Shown: positions 1-7,581 of the stretch, in pieces
How positions within the stretch are numbered: position 1 is the stretch's first letter
How the letters are laid out: every line of letters starts with the position of its first letter
Program-made: the position numbers and the translations under genes
Origin: Leisingera sp. ANG1
Lineage (GTDB): Bacteria > Pseudomonadota > Alphaproteobacteria > Rhodobacterales > Rhodobacteraceae
Assembly (NCBI RefSeq): GCF_000203975.2
Contig: NZ_AFCF02000006.1
Span: 1 to 64,000, forward strand
DNA: 64,000 bases
Direction of reading: 5' to 3'
The notes under the pieces: model-generated
Seen by the model: only the letters and a program-made list of their open reading frames with translations
Database searches by the model: none
Told to the model about the DNA's origin: nothing

Positions 1-292
1 GTTTCCGACCAAGCCTCCGCAAACAGCGGGGGCTTTTTCGATTCCGGCTGCCCAAAGCCATCAGCCCAGCCAATTCCCCAACAAGTTCAAGCTGATGACC
101 GCCCGGCGCAGCACCGTCCGGAACCATCCGAGCCTCCGAAATCAGCGCCCGCAGCGCCGCCGTCGCCTCCCGCCGCACCTCTGGTGCATTCAGGGCGCCA
201 GCCAGGTCCTCGATCAGTTCCCGGTACCGCGCCGACAGGCTCGGGTGCAGCCGCAGGGTACCGGCCTCGGCTGCTTGCCGTTTGGAGTGTTG
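1..292 (-). pseudogene. Remnant of a serine site-specific recombinase (C-terminal end)
   Basis: Read on the minus strand this frame is open from the window edge to an in-frame stop at 293-295 and has no start codon. The peptide contains LRLHPSLSARYRELIED, then ALNAPEVRREATAALRALI and ELVGELAGLMALG. This helical pattern is typical of the C-terminal end of large serine recombinases (resolvase/zinc-ribbon family). The catalytic N-terminal part is absent, so this is a broken fragment left by an integrated element. The 3' end may continue beyond the window. The family call rests on recalled motif similarity; the truncation is seen directly. Confidence 0.55.
11..40. terminator. Hairpin with T-run
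   Basis: Arms AAGCCTCCGC and GCGGGGGCTT are separated by a 5-base loop and followed by a T-run on the plus strand. It looks like the terminator of a gene left of the window. It overlaps the 3' end of the recombinase remnant. Confidence 0.5.
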
Positions 293-338
293 TCATAGTG
301 AAGTTTTAATTGACTCTATGACGCGATGATCATAAATC

Positions 339-364
339 GAACTAAGCGTTCAGATTTTGACGAA
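339..364 (+). promoter_or_regulatory. Putative operator/promoter block upstream of aepX (copy 1)
   Basis: The block has an imperfect inverted repeat GAACTAAGCGTTC followed, at fixed distance, by TTGACG (357-362), a plausible -35 element. The same layout occurs at 13228-13253 upstream of the kinase gene; 20 of 26 positions agree. A second inverted repeat TTTGAC-5-GTCAAA (356-372) overlaps it. The -10 region is weak here (CATGGA). The block lies about 150 bases before aepX. The half-site spacing suits a TetR-type dimer; the TetR gene at 14516 is the nearest candidate. That assignment is inference. Confidence 0.5.
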
Positions 365-513
365 ATGTCAAAGCTGCCGCATGGAGGTTGCTAGTCGCAA
401 CATCAACCGGAGGAGGGAGGCGCGACAGAAATTGCTGTTTTTACAGTTCGAAAGTCTGGTCAAACAGCTTTTGGACGGCTCGGTCGCACCCTCAGACCCA
501 TAGGGAGGAGATT

Positions 514-1536
514 ATGGTGTCGAAATTTTACACCCTGGTTCAGACAGTTGCTCTGGCATGTGCCGCAGCAACCGCGTCGGCCGAGACTGAACTGACGGTT
601 TATACTGCTCTGAACGCAGATGATCTGGACCGCTATGCTGCGTCCTTCAATGAAACTAACCCGGACATCAAGATCAACTGGGTCAGGGATTCCACTGGGA
701 TCATCACAGCGAAGCTGCTGGCCGAGAAAAACAACCCGCAGGCAGATGCGGTGCTGGGGCTGTCTGTCAACTCAGTGATGGCCCTGAAGCTGGAAGGCAT
801 GCTGGAGCCCTACACCCCCTTAGGCGCCGATACGCTGAATGCCCAGTTCGTGGACAATGGTGATGCCCCTAGCTGGGTTGGCATGAATGCACTGTTTTCC
901 GCGATCTGCTTCAACACCGTCGAAGGCGAGAAACTGGGCATCGCAGCGCCGCAATCTTGGGATGACCTGCTGAAACCAGAATATGCAGGCCATATTGTGA
1001 TGCCGAACCCCAACTCTTCGGGTGCGGGGCTGCTGAACGTCACCAGCTGGCTGTCGCTGAAAGGGAGCGAGGACGGCTGGGGCTACATGGCCGGATTGCA
1101 TGAGAACATCGCGCGCTACACGCACTCGGGGTCGAAGCCCTGCAAGCTGGCCGCATCGGGTGAAAACCTGATCGGCATCTCCTATGCGCTGGCGGCAACC
1201 AAGCTGAAGGGCAGCGGCGCCCCGATCGACATCATTATCCCGACGGAAGGTGTTGGCTGGGATATGGAGGCAACCGCCATCGTCGCGGGCACGCCGAAGC
1301 TGGAGGCCGCCCAGGCGCTGATGGACTGGACGGCGACAGAGGACGCCAATGAGGTTTATGCAAAAGTATATGCCGTCGTTGCCAAACCTGGCGTGTCCAA
1401 TCCGAACGAGCATTACCCGTCCAATGTTGTGGACGCGATGATCCCCAGCGACTTTGCGAACATTGCCAAGAACCGCGACACCATTCTGAGCGATTGGCAA
1501 AGCCGTTTCGGCCATAAGTCCGACCCTCAGAACTGA
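514..1536 (+). CDS. aepX: 2-aminoethylphosphonate-type ABC transporter, periplasmic binding protein
   Basis: A 340-residue periplasmic binding protein with a signal peptide ending near TASAET. INWVRDSTGIITAKLLAEK, the MPNPNSSGAG segment, YTHSGSKPCK and GWDMEATAIV are hallmarks of the aminoethylphosphonate binding-protein family (PhnS/AepX type). It would deliver an aminophosphonate or close analogue to the AepVW translocator. The start at 514 is chosen over an upstream ATG at 388 because GGAGGAG lies just before it and the signal peptide starts there. A strong terminator-like hairpin follows, as is common between a binding-protein gene and its translocator genes. No phosphonate-cleaving enzyme (phnX, phnA) is visible in the window, so the exact ligand is unproven. 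Confidence 0.85.
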   Translation: MVSKFYTLVQTVALACAAATASAETELTVYTALNADDLDRYAASFNETNPDIKINWVRDSTGIITAKLLAEKNNPQADAVLGLSVNSVMALKLEGMLEPYTPLGADTLNAQFVDNGDAPSWVGMNALFSAICFNTVEGEKLGIAAPQSWDDLLKPEYAGHIVMPNPNSSGAGLLNVTSWLSLKGSEDGWGYMAGLHENIARYTHSGSKPCKLAASGENLIGISYALAATKLKGSGAPIDIIIPTEGVGWDMEATAIVAGTPKLEAAQALMDWTATEDANEVYAKVYAVVAKPGVSNPNEHYPSNVVDAMIPSDFANIAKNRDTILSDWQSRFGHKSDPQN

Positions 1537-1549
1537 GGGGCGGCATTCA

Positions 1550-1586
1550 CCCCGGGCTGCTGCTCCCTGGCCCGGGGTTTTTCTTT
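1550..1586 (+). terminator. Hairpin and T-run between aepX and aepV
   Basis: Perfect arms CCCCGGGC (1550-1557) and GCCCGGGG (1570-1577) are followed by TTTTTCTTTC. It probably acts as a partial terminator that keeps binding-protein mRNA more abundant than mRNA for the ATPase and permease. Confidence 0.8.
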
Positions 1587-1659
1587 CTTCACCAAAAGTG
1601 CGGCGGCAAATGATCGCGCAATGAACCAACCCCCGGTCGTCCGGCAGCGGAGAAATCCC

Positions 1660-2757
1660 ATGGCAAACCCATATGTTGAGATCTCCGATCTCGAAAAATT
1701 TTATGGCAGTTTCTGCGCTCTGAAGGGCGTGTCGCTGACCATTCTGGAATCCGAACTCGTCTGTTTTCTTGGCCCGTCGGGATGCGGCAAGACCACATTG
1801 CTGCGTGCGATTGCCGGGCTCGACCTACCCAGTTCCGGGCAGATCCGGCAGGGCGGGGACGATATCACCAGCCTGCCGGCCTCGTCCCGTGACTACGGGA
1901 TCGTGTTCCAGTCTTACGCGCTGTTCCCCAATCTCACCATCTCCCGAAACATCGGGTTCGGGCTTGAAAACCGGGGGCTTGGAAAGTCCGAGATTCAGGC
2001 CCGTGTTAACGAATTGCTGGCGCTGGTCGGCCTGCCTGACCAGGGCGGGAAGTATCCGTCTCAGCTTTCCGGCGGGCAGCAGCAGCGCGTGGCCCTGGCC
2101 CGGGCCATGGCGGTTTCGCCGGGCCTGCTGCTGCTGGATGAGCCGCTGTCGGCCCTGGATGCCAAGGTGCGGACCCACCTGCGCCACGAGATCAAGGAAC
2201 TGCAGCGGGACACCGGTGTCACGACAATTCTGGTGACGCACGACCAGGAGGAAGCCCTGTCGATGGCGGACCGGATCGTGGTGATGAACCACGGTGTGAT
2301 CGAGCAGATCGGGACTCCAACCGAAGTCTACCGGGAACCGGAAAGCCTGTTTGTGGCCGATTTTGTGGGGGATACCAACCAGCTGCCCGTCGCGTCTGCG
2401 GGTCCTGATTCAGTATCGAACGGCATTTCGGCGTTCCGCTGCCGCAATCACGGCCATGCCGCAGGCAAGGATCTGGTGGCAGTTATCCGGCCGGAGGATG
2501 TTGTGCCGGTTGAAGCCGGCGCGGCACCGTCGCAAGGCGCCAGCCGGATTGAGGTGATGATCCGGGAGATGGAATTTCTCGGCTCCTTCTGGCGCTGCGC
2601 CCTTGACAGTGCGGCCTTTGGAGGCGCGCATTTTTATGCGGATTTCTCAATCAATGCGGTGCGCCGGCTGGGGCTGACCCAGGGGGCAAACCTGACGGTT
2701 GAGCTGCCGGTTGATCGCCTGATGGCGTTTGAGCCGCTGCAGGAGGCGGCACAATGA
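1660..2757 (+). CDS. aepV: 2-aminoethylphosphonate-type ABC transporter, ATP-binding protein
   Basis: A 365-residue ATPase that would power import through AepW. It shows Walker A GPSGCGKTT, signature LSGGQQQRV, Walker B LLLLDEPLSALD and the H-loop THDQ, followed by a C-terminal TOBE-like extension as in the PotA/FbpC/PhnT group. The start at 1660 (MANPYVEI) has an upstream GGAGA; an in-frame ATG at 1621 lacks a ribosome binding site. Its stop overlaps the start of aepW in an ATGA junction, indicating translational coupling. The substrate call comes from the neighbouring AepX; the ATPase alone would fit several spermidine/iron/phosphonate transporters. Confidence 0.85.
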   Translation: MANPYVEISDLEKFYGSFCALKGVSLTILESELVCFLGPSGCGKTTLLRAIAGLDLPSSGQIRQGGDDITSLPASSRDYGIVFQSYALFPNLTISRNIGFGLENRGLGKSEIQARVNELLALVGLPDQGGKYPSQLSGGQQQRVALARAMAVSPGLLLLDEPLSALDAKVRTHLRHEIKELQRDTGVTTILVTHDQEEALSMADRIVVMNHGVIEQIGTPTEVYREPESLFVADFVGDTNQLPVASAGPDSVSNGISAFRCRNHGHAAGKDLVAVIRPEDVVPVEAGAAPSQGASRIEVMIREMEFLGSFWRCALDSAAFGGAHFYADFSINAVRRLGLTQGANLTVELPVDRLMAFEPLQEAAQ

Positions 2758-4760
2758 CGGATGCTGCACACCCGCTGCCCAAAACCGGCGTGAAGGCCAG
2801 GATGTCCCGCGACGACCTGGTCATACGCGGCGGCATCATTGTCATTTTCATGTATTTGCTGGTCGCTTTGGTCTTCCCGATGGGGGCCATGCTGGCAAAG
2901 GCGTTCTCGACCTATGCATTCCAGCTGGAGCAGTACGAATTCCAGGTCAGCGATGAAGCCGGCACATTTGATGATACGGTCCTTACGGCTGCAGTCTTGA
3001 ATGCCGCAAATGAGACGCTTCCGCAGGAAAAGCTGACAGCAAAGTCGACCAGCAGCATTTCGGCCACGGCGTTTTTTCCTGAGTTCAGCTTCCGCAGCCC
3101 GGAGCGCTACCGGATCCGGACCGCGTCTGAAGATGCGGCTTTCTTGAAGGGCGCCCAGCTCCATTCCGGACCGAATTGGGTTGAAATGAGCTCTAACGAG
3201 TTCCGGCAGGTACTGCTGAAACCGTCGCGTAGTTACGGGCTCGGCAACTTCGCGACTTATTTCTCGACACCGGTTCTGTTCAAGTCCATCCGCAACTCCT
3301 TGCTGATCTCGGCAATCAGTACCGCGGTTACGGTTTCGCTGGCTTTTGCTTTTGCCTATGCGCTGAACCGCTCCTGCATGGCGCTCAAGGGGGTGTTCCG
3401 CCTGGCAGCCATGGCGCCGATCCTGGTGCCGTCGCTGCTGCCCGGTATTGCGCTGGTCTATCTGTTCGGCAACCAGGGCATGCTGAAATGGATGCTGATG
3501 GGGGAAACCATCTACGGACCCATCGGGATCTTGCTGGGGTCGATCTTCTTTTCCTTTCCCCATGCGTTCATCATTATCGCAACGGCGCTGACCCTGTCGG
3601 ACGCACGGCTGTATGAGGCCGCCGCCTCGCTGCGCACGAGTCCGTTCAAGACCTTCATGACGGTGACGCTTCCCGGCGCGCGGTTCGGCCTGATTTCCGC
3701 AAGCTTTGTGGTTTTCAGCCTGGTGATGACAGACTTCGGCCTGCCCAAGGTGATCGGCGGGCAGTACTCCATGCTGGCAGTCGACATCTATCAGCAGGTG
3801 ATCGGGCAGCAGAACTTTGAGATGGGTGCGGTTGTATCCTTCCTGCTGATCATCCCGGCGCTTATGGCGTTTGCCGTGGACCGGCTGGTGCAGGGCAAAC
3901 AGCAGTCTCTGCTGTCTGCGCGCTCTGTGCCATATGAGCCTGCGCCGCGGCCTCTGACGGACAAGCTGTGCTTTGCCTTCTGTGCAGCCATGTGCGTCTT
4001 TCTGCTGGGGATCATCGGCGTCTGCCAGTACGCGGCGCTGGTCAAATTCTACCCCTATGACCTGAGCCTCAGCCTGAGCAACTACCGCTTCGACCTGTTG
4101 GACGGCGGCTGGGCGTCCTATTTCAACTCGATCAAGCTAGCGCTTCTGTCGGCCGTCTTCGGAACCGCCGTGGTGTTCCTGGCCGCCTACTTCGTGGAGA
4201 AGGGCAATGCTTTTTCGGCGGGGCGGGGGCTGCTGCAGGGGATCGCTATGCTGCCGATGGCAATCCCAGGCATGGTGCTGGGACTGGCCTACATCTTCTT
4301 CTTCAACGATGCTGCCAACCCTTTCAACTGGCTGTATGGAACCATGGCCATTCTTGTGGTCAGTACGGTGACTCACTTTTTCACGGTTGCCTACCTGACA
4401 TCGGCCACGGCCCTGAAACAGGTTGATGCAGAGTTTGAACCGGTGGCCGCGTCACTGAAGCAACCGGTGTTCCGGCTGTTTTCGACGGTGACGGTGCCGA
4501 TGTGCGCACCGGCCTTGCTGGAAATCGGTATCTACCTGTTCGTCAATGCGATGACCACGGTGTCGGTGGTGGTGTTCCTGTATTCACACAATACGCCCCT
4601 TGCTTCGATCGCGATCCTGAACATGGATGATGCGGGCGATATCGCCCCAGCAGCTGCCATGGGCATGATGATTTTCTACACCAACCTGGCGGCGCGGCTG
4701 TTCCATCTTTGGGTGTCCCGCGTTGTCCTGAAGCGGTCGCAAGCCTGGCGGACGCGCTGA
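2754..4760 (+). CDS. aepW: 2-aminoethylphosphonate-type ABC transporter permease, two domains fused
   Basis: A 668-residue inner-membrane permease with two complete MetI-like halves in one chain. Each half has about six hydrophobic segments and an EAA-type loop (YEAAASLRTSPFKTFMTVTLPG in part for the first half, EFEPVAASLKQP for the second). A large periplasmic-looking insertion of about 120 residues follows the first membrane segment. Fused double permeases are typical of the PhnU2/AepW and FbpB groups. It starts inside the end of aepV (ATGA). Together with AepX and AepV it makes a complete importer. Transport of aminoethylphosphonate is inferred from AepX. Confidence 0.85.
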   Translation: MTDAAHPLPKTGVKARMSRDDLVIRGGIIVIFMYLLVALVFPMGAMLAKAFSTYAFQLEQYEFQVSDEAGTFDDTVLTAAVLNAANETLPQEKLTAKSTSSISATAFFPEFSFRSPERYRIRTASEDAAFLKGAQLHSGPNWVEMSSNEFRQVLLKPSRSYGLGNFATYFSTPVLFKSIRNSLLISAISTAVTVSLAFAFAYALNRSCMALKGVFRLAAMAPILVPSLLPGIALVYLFGNQGMLKWMLMGETIYGPIGILLGSIFFSFPHAFIIIATALTLSDARLYEAAASLRTSPFKTFMTVTLPGARFGLISASFVVFSLVMTDFGLPKVIGGQYSMLAVDIYQQVIGQQNFEMGAVVSFLLIIPALMAFAVDRLVQGKQQSLLSARSVPYEPAPRPLTDKLCFAFCAAMCVFLLGIIGVCQYAALVKFYPYDLSLSLSNYRFDLLDGGWASYFNSIKLALLSAVFGTAVVFLAAYFVEKGNAFSAGRGLLQGIAMLPMAIPGMVLGLAYIFFFNDAANPFNWLYGTMAILVVSTVTHFFTVAYLTSATALKQVDAEFEPVAASLKQPVFRLFSTVTVPMCAPALLEIGIYLFVNAMTTVSVVVFLYSHNTPLASIAILNMDDAGDIAPAAAMGMMIFYTNLAARLFHLWVSRVVLKRSQAWRTR

Positions 4761-4830
4761 GTTTCACCACCGGCGACGGGCCAAACTGTCTATGCTCGCC
4801 ATCGTTGAAAATTCAGGGAAAGGTTACTCT

Positions 4831-6516
4831 GTGCAGATCCTGAGTTTTATCTTTCAATTGGCCGGGTCGGTCATGATGCTTTTGTTCGCAGTCCGTATGG
4901 TACGAACCGGCATTGAACGGGCCTTTGGTTCGGCATTCCAGAGATTGCTGACTGCGCCGCGAAATCCGCTGATGCTGGCACCGCTTGGGATATTGCTGGC
5001 CTGCGTCCTGCAAAGCTCGGCCGCAGTTACCCTCCTGGTAGCGGGCTTCTCAGGGGCTGGGGCACTTTCCTTTGTGCCTGGCATTGCAATTGTCCTGGGT
5101 GGAGATCTGGGCTCAGCCATGCTGATCCAGGTCTTGTCGCTTCGGTTGGACTGGCTCATACCTGTGCTTCTCACCACGGGTGGTTTCCTGTTCCTAAAGA
5201 CCGACCAGCGCAGTTTGAAACAAGCCGGCCGGATTCTACTCGGTATTGCCTTCATTCTGGTCTCGCTGAGTTACCTCCGGCAAACAATGGAACCGTTCCG
5301 CGAAAGTGCGTTTCTGCCAGCTGTCGCAGGATACCTGGCACAAGACTTTGTGACGGCATTCCTAGTTGGGGTGATTTTGGCATTTGTCATGCACTCATCT
5401 GTGGCCGCCATCCTCATGATCGTTGCGGTCGTCGATATCGGCGCAATCTCGCTAGCGACTGGCCTGTCCCTAGTGCTAGGCGCCAATGCGGGCTCTGCTT
5501 TGATACCTGTCTGGTTGTCACGCGGTATGGAGCCAGTAGCGCGGCGCGTGCCAGTGGCAAACATGCTGCTGCGCGGAAGCGGCGCTATCTTGGCTGTTTC
5601 TCTTTTAAACAGCAGTGCTGGTGCTGATGTGTTCCTGGCGAGTGGAGATCCGGCCCAAACCCTGATTACTGTTCACATCGCCTTCAATGCAGCACTGCTA
5701 TTGACTGTGCCTTTTGCTGTTCAACTGGAAGCACCAGTTGCTGCCATCTTTCCCAAAAATGAAGTGCGGGGTGAGGAACTTTCATGGCGCTACCGGTCGG
5801 TTTTAAACCGCGCAGACTTGGCCAGCCCTTCGCTAGCATTGGCCGGGCTGAGGAGGGAAGTATTGCGCATGGCAGGGTTGGTGGAGGAGATGACTGCCCC
5901 GGTTATGGATTTGTACAGGCGGGCTGATGAAGACACACTGGAACGGCAGCGGGGGTGCGAGGACGCGCTTAATTCTGCCTTGAATGAGGTGCGCAACTAT
6001 TCCGCCGAGATTGATCAAACTGTGATTGGTCGGGAACTTCGCGCGGAATTGCGAGCTCTGGTAGACTACGCAATCGCACTGGAGGCCGCAGGGGATATCG
6101 TGGTTAAACGGCTGGTTCCTTTGACACAGGAAAAACACCGCAGCAGCTTGGAGTTCAGTCCGGCTGGTTTTTCCGAGCTGCTTACGCTTCATGCAAAGGC
6201 AATGTCTAACTTAGACAAAGCTACAAATGTTCTTATTGGATCTGACTTGGAGGGCGCCCGCCTTCTGCTTGAAGAGAAGGCCGAAATAGCCCGCATAGAA
6301 AGGAACAGCCGCAAAAAGCATCTCAAGAGATTGGCAGAGGGGGAGCTAAACAGCTTTCGCACAAGCGACCTTCATTTGGAGACCGCTTATTCTTTTAAGG
6401 AATTCCATTCGTGGATCGTTACAGTGGCTCACCCGATCTTGCAGCGCGAAGGACAGCTGCTTGAGACTCGATTGATCCGCAAACCGGAGCCAGCGCGAGC
6501 AAACGCTAAGGCATGA
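4831..6516 (+). CDS. Na/Pi-cotransporter family protein with PhoU-like C-terminal part
   Basis: Two repeats of hydrophobic segments carry the NptA-type motifs QSSAAVTLL (first repeat) and HSSVAAI (second repeat). A soluble helical region of about 220 residues follows and resembles a PhoU-like domain. Bacterial members are thought to move phosphate with sodium, possibly outward, to relieve excess Pi. A GTG start at 4831 with AGGGAAAGG just upstream matches the usual family start (hydrophobic segment at once); an ATG at 4792 is possible and would add 13 residues. It follows aepW by 70 bases on the same strand. A Pi-handling protein beside a phosphonate-type importer fits a pathway that releases phosphate in the cell. 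Confidence 0.8.
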   Translation: MQILSFIFQLAGSVMMLLFAVRMVRTGIERAFGSAFQRLLTAPRNPLMLAPLGILLACVLQSSAAVTLLVAGFSGAGALSFVPGIAIVLGGDLGSAMLIQVLSLRLDWLIPVLLTTGGFLFLKTDQRSLKQAGRILLGIAFILVSLSYLRQTMEPFRESAFLPAVAGYLAQDFVTAFLVGVILAFVMHSSVAAILMIVAVVDIGAISLATGLSLVLGANAGSALIPVWLSRGMEPVARRVPVANMLLRGSGAILAVSLLNSSAGADVFLASGDPAQTLITVHIAFNAALLLTVPFAVQLEAPVAAIFPKNEVRGEELSWRYRSVLNRADLASPSLALAGLRREVLRMAGLVEEMTAPVMDLYRRADEDTLERQRGCEDALNSALNEVRNYSAEIDQTVIGRELRAELRALVDYAIALEAAGDIVVKRLVPLTQEKHRSSLEFSPAGFSELLTLHAKAMSNLDKATNVLIGSDLEGARLLLEEKAEIARIERNSRKKHLKRLAEGELNSFRTSDLHLETAYSFKEFHSWIVTVAHPILQREGQLLETRLIRKPEPARANAKA

Positions 6517-6520
6517 ATGA

Positions 6521-7504
6521 TCAAGCGGCGGGATCGTTTTCGACTCGCTGTGCAAACTGGTATGGAGAAATTCCGTATTTTTGCCTGAAGGAATTGCGGA
6601 AGTTGGAAGCCGAATAAAATCCGACACAGGCTGCGACCTCGCCTACGGTCAAGTCGGTCTGCATCAGCAGAAGTCGGCCACGGCAGAGGCGGGCATCCTT
6701 AACGAACCGGGCGGGTGTCATCCCGAGTTCACTGGAGAAGAGCCTCTCAAGCTGGCGTCTTGAAATGCTGTGGCGCAGGCACAGGGTTTCGATGGAAATG
6801 TCGCTGCTGAGGTTGGCGCGTATGTCGTTGAGAACCGAAAGTAGCGTTTTGTTCCGGGTTGCAAACCGCTGGTTCAGAGGCATCTTCTGCGCTACGCCGC
6901 TGTTGCGCGGGCCGTTGTGCAGGCAAAGGTCGGCAATCTCCTGGGCAAAATTGAACCCATGATCGCGTTCAATCACTTGCAGGATCAGGTCGCTCGCCGA
7001 GATGCCGCCGCCGCATGTTAAAATCCGCTGGTCGATGCAGAACCTGTGATCGGAAGGGCAGAGATGCCAATGGCTTTCCAAGAATGACGCGCGGGATTGC
7101 CAGTGCAGGGTGAACTCCCTCTCTGCGAGAATACCGGCATTGGCAAGAAGCTGCACCGCGGTGCCAACCGCGCCAATACGTGCGCCGCGCCGCCAAGCGG
7201 CGCGCAGATCGCCTCCCAGCTGTTTGGAAACCGGGTGGTCCGCAGCAGGGCCGAACACCAGCATGATGTCTGCACTGCGAAAATCATCAAACCCGGATGC
7301 CACGCCGAGTGCTGCCCTGTTTGTGTCTGTGACTGGCTTTCCGTCCGGGCTGTGCAGTGTCCAACGGTACAGCTCGTTTCCAGCCAGAAGGTTGGCTTCT
7401 CTAAGCGGTTCGGTCACTGCACCGAGGGATAACAGGTCGAACCCAGGAACCAGAAGCAGAGCCAAGGTTGTTGCATCTGCAGAAACTGGGTGTTCAGGGA
7501 TCAT
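6521..7504 (-). CDS. GlxA-family transcriptional regulator (AraC type)
   Basis: A 327-residue protein with an N-terminal amidotransferase-like (DJ-1/PfpI) domain, about residues 12-180, and a C-terminal AraC double helix-turn-helix (ISIETLCLRHSISRRQLERL and VGEVAACVGFYSASNFRNSF). This architecture is shared by GbdR, CdhR and ArgR-type activators that sense quaternary amines and amino acids. It sits beside a dimethylglycine-dehydrogenase-like gene, so control of that operon by an N-methylated amine is plausible but inferred. It converges on the Na/Pi gene with 4 bases between stops. An inverted repeat CTTGTT-3-AACAAG at 7514-7528 lies directly before its start and could be an autoregulatory site. 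Confidence 0.8.
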   Translation of the reverse strand: MIPEHPVSADATTLALLLVPGFDLLSLGAVTEPLREANLLAGNELYRWTLHSPDGKPVTDTNRAALGVASGFDDFRSADIMLVFGPAADHPVSKQLGGDLRAAWRRGARIGAVGTAVQLLANAGILAEREFTLHWQSRASFLESHWHLCPSDHRFCIDQRILTCGGGISASDLILQVIERDHGFNFAQEIADLCLHNGPRNSGVAQKMPLNQRFATRNKTLLSVLNDIRANLSSDISIETLCLRHSISRRQLERLFSSELGMTPARFVKDARLCRGRLLLMQTDLTVGEVAACVGFYSASNFRNSFRQKYGISPYQFAQRVENDPAA

Positions 7505-7535
7505 GGCAGAATTCTTGTTTTGAACAAGGTGGGTG

Positions 7536-7574
7536 GCATGCGCCGGCCAAGGGGGGACAAAAACCGGCGCATGC
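7536..7574. repeat. 11-bp inverted repeat between glxA-type gene and flavoenzyme gene
   Basis: Perfect arms GCATGCGCCGG (7536-7546) and CCGGCGCATGC (7564-7574) flank a 17-base loop rich in A and G. It lies just after the stop of the minus-strand flavoenzyme gene and upstream of the GlxA-type regulator. On the minus strand the T-run falls in the loop, so it is not a textbook terminator. It may still end the tct-flavoenzyme mRNA or bind a regulator. Confidence 0.5.
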
Positions 7575-7581
7575 GCTCTTA

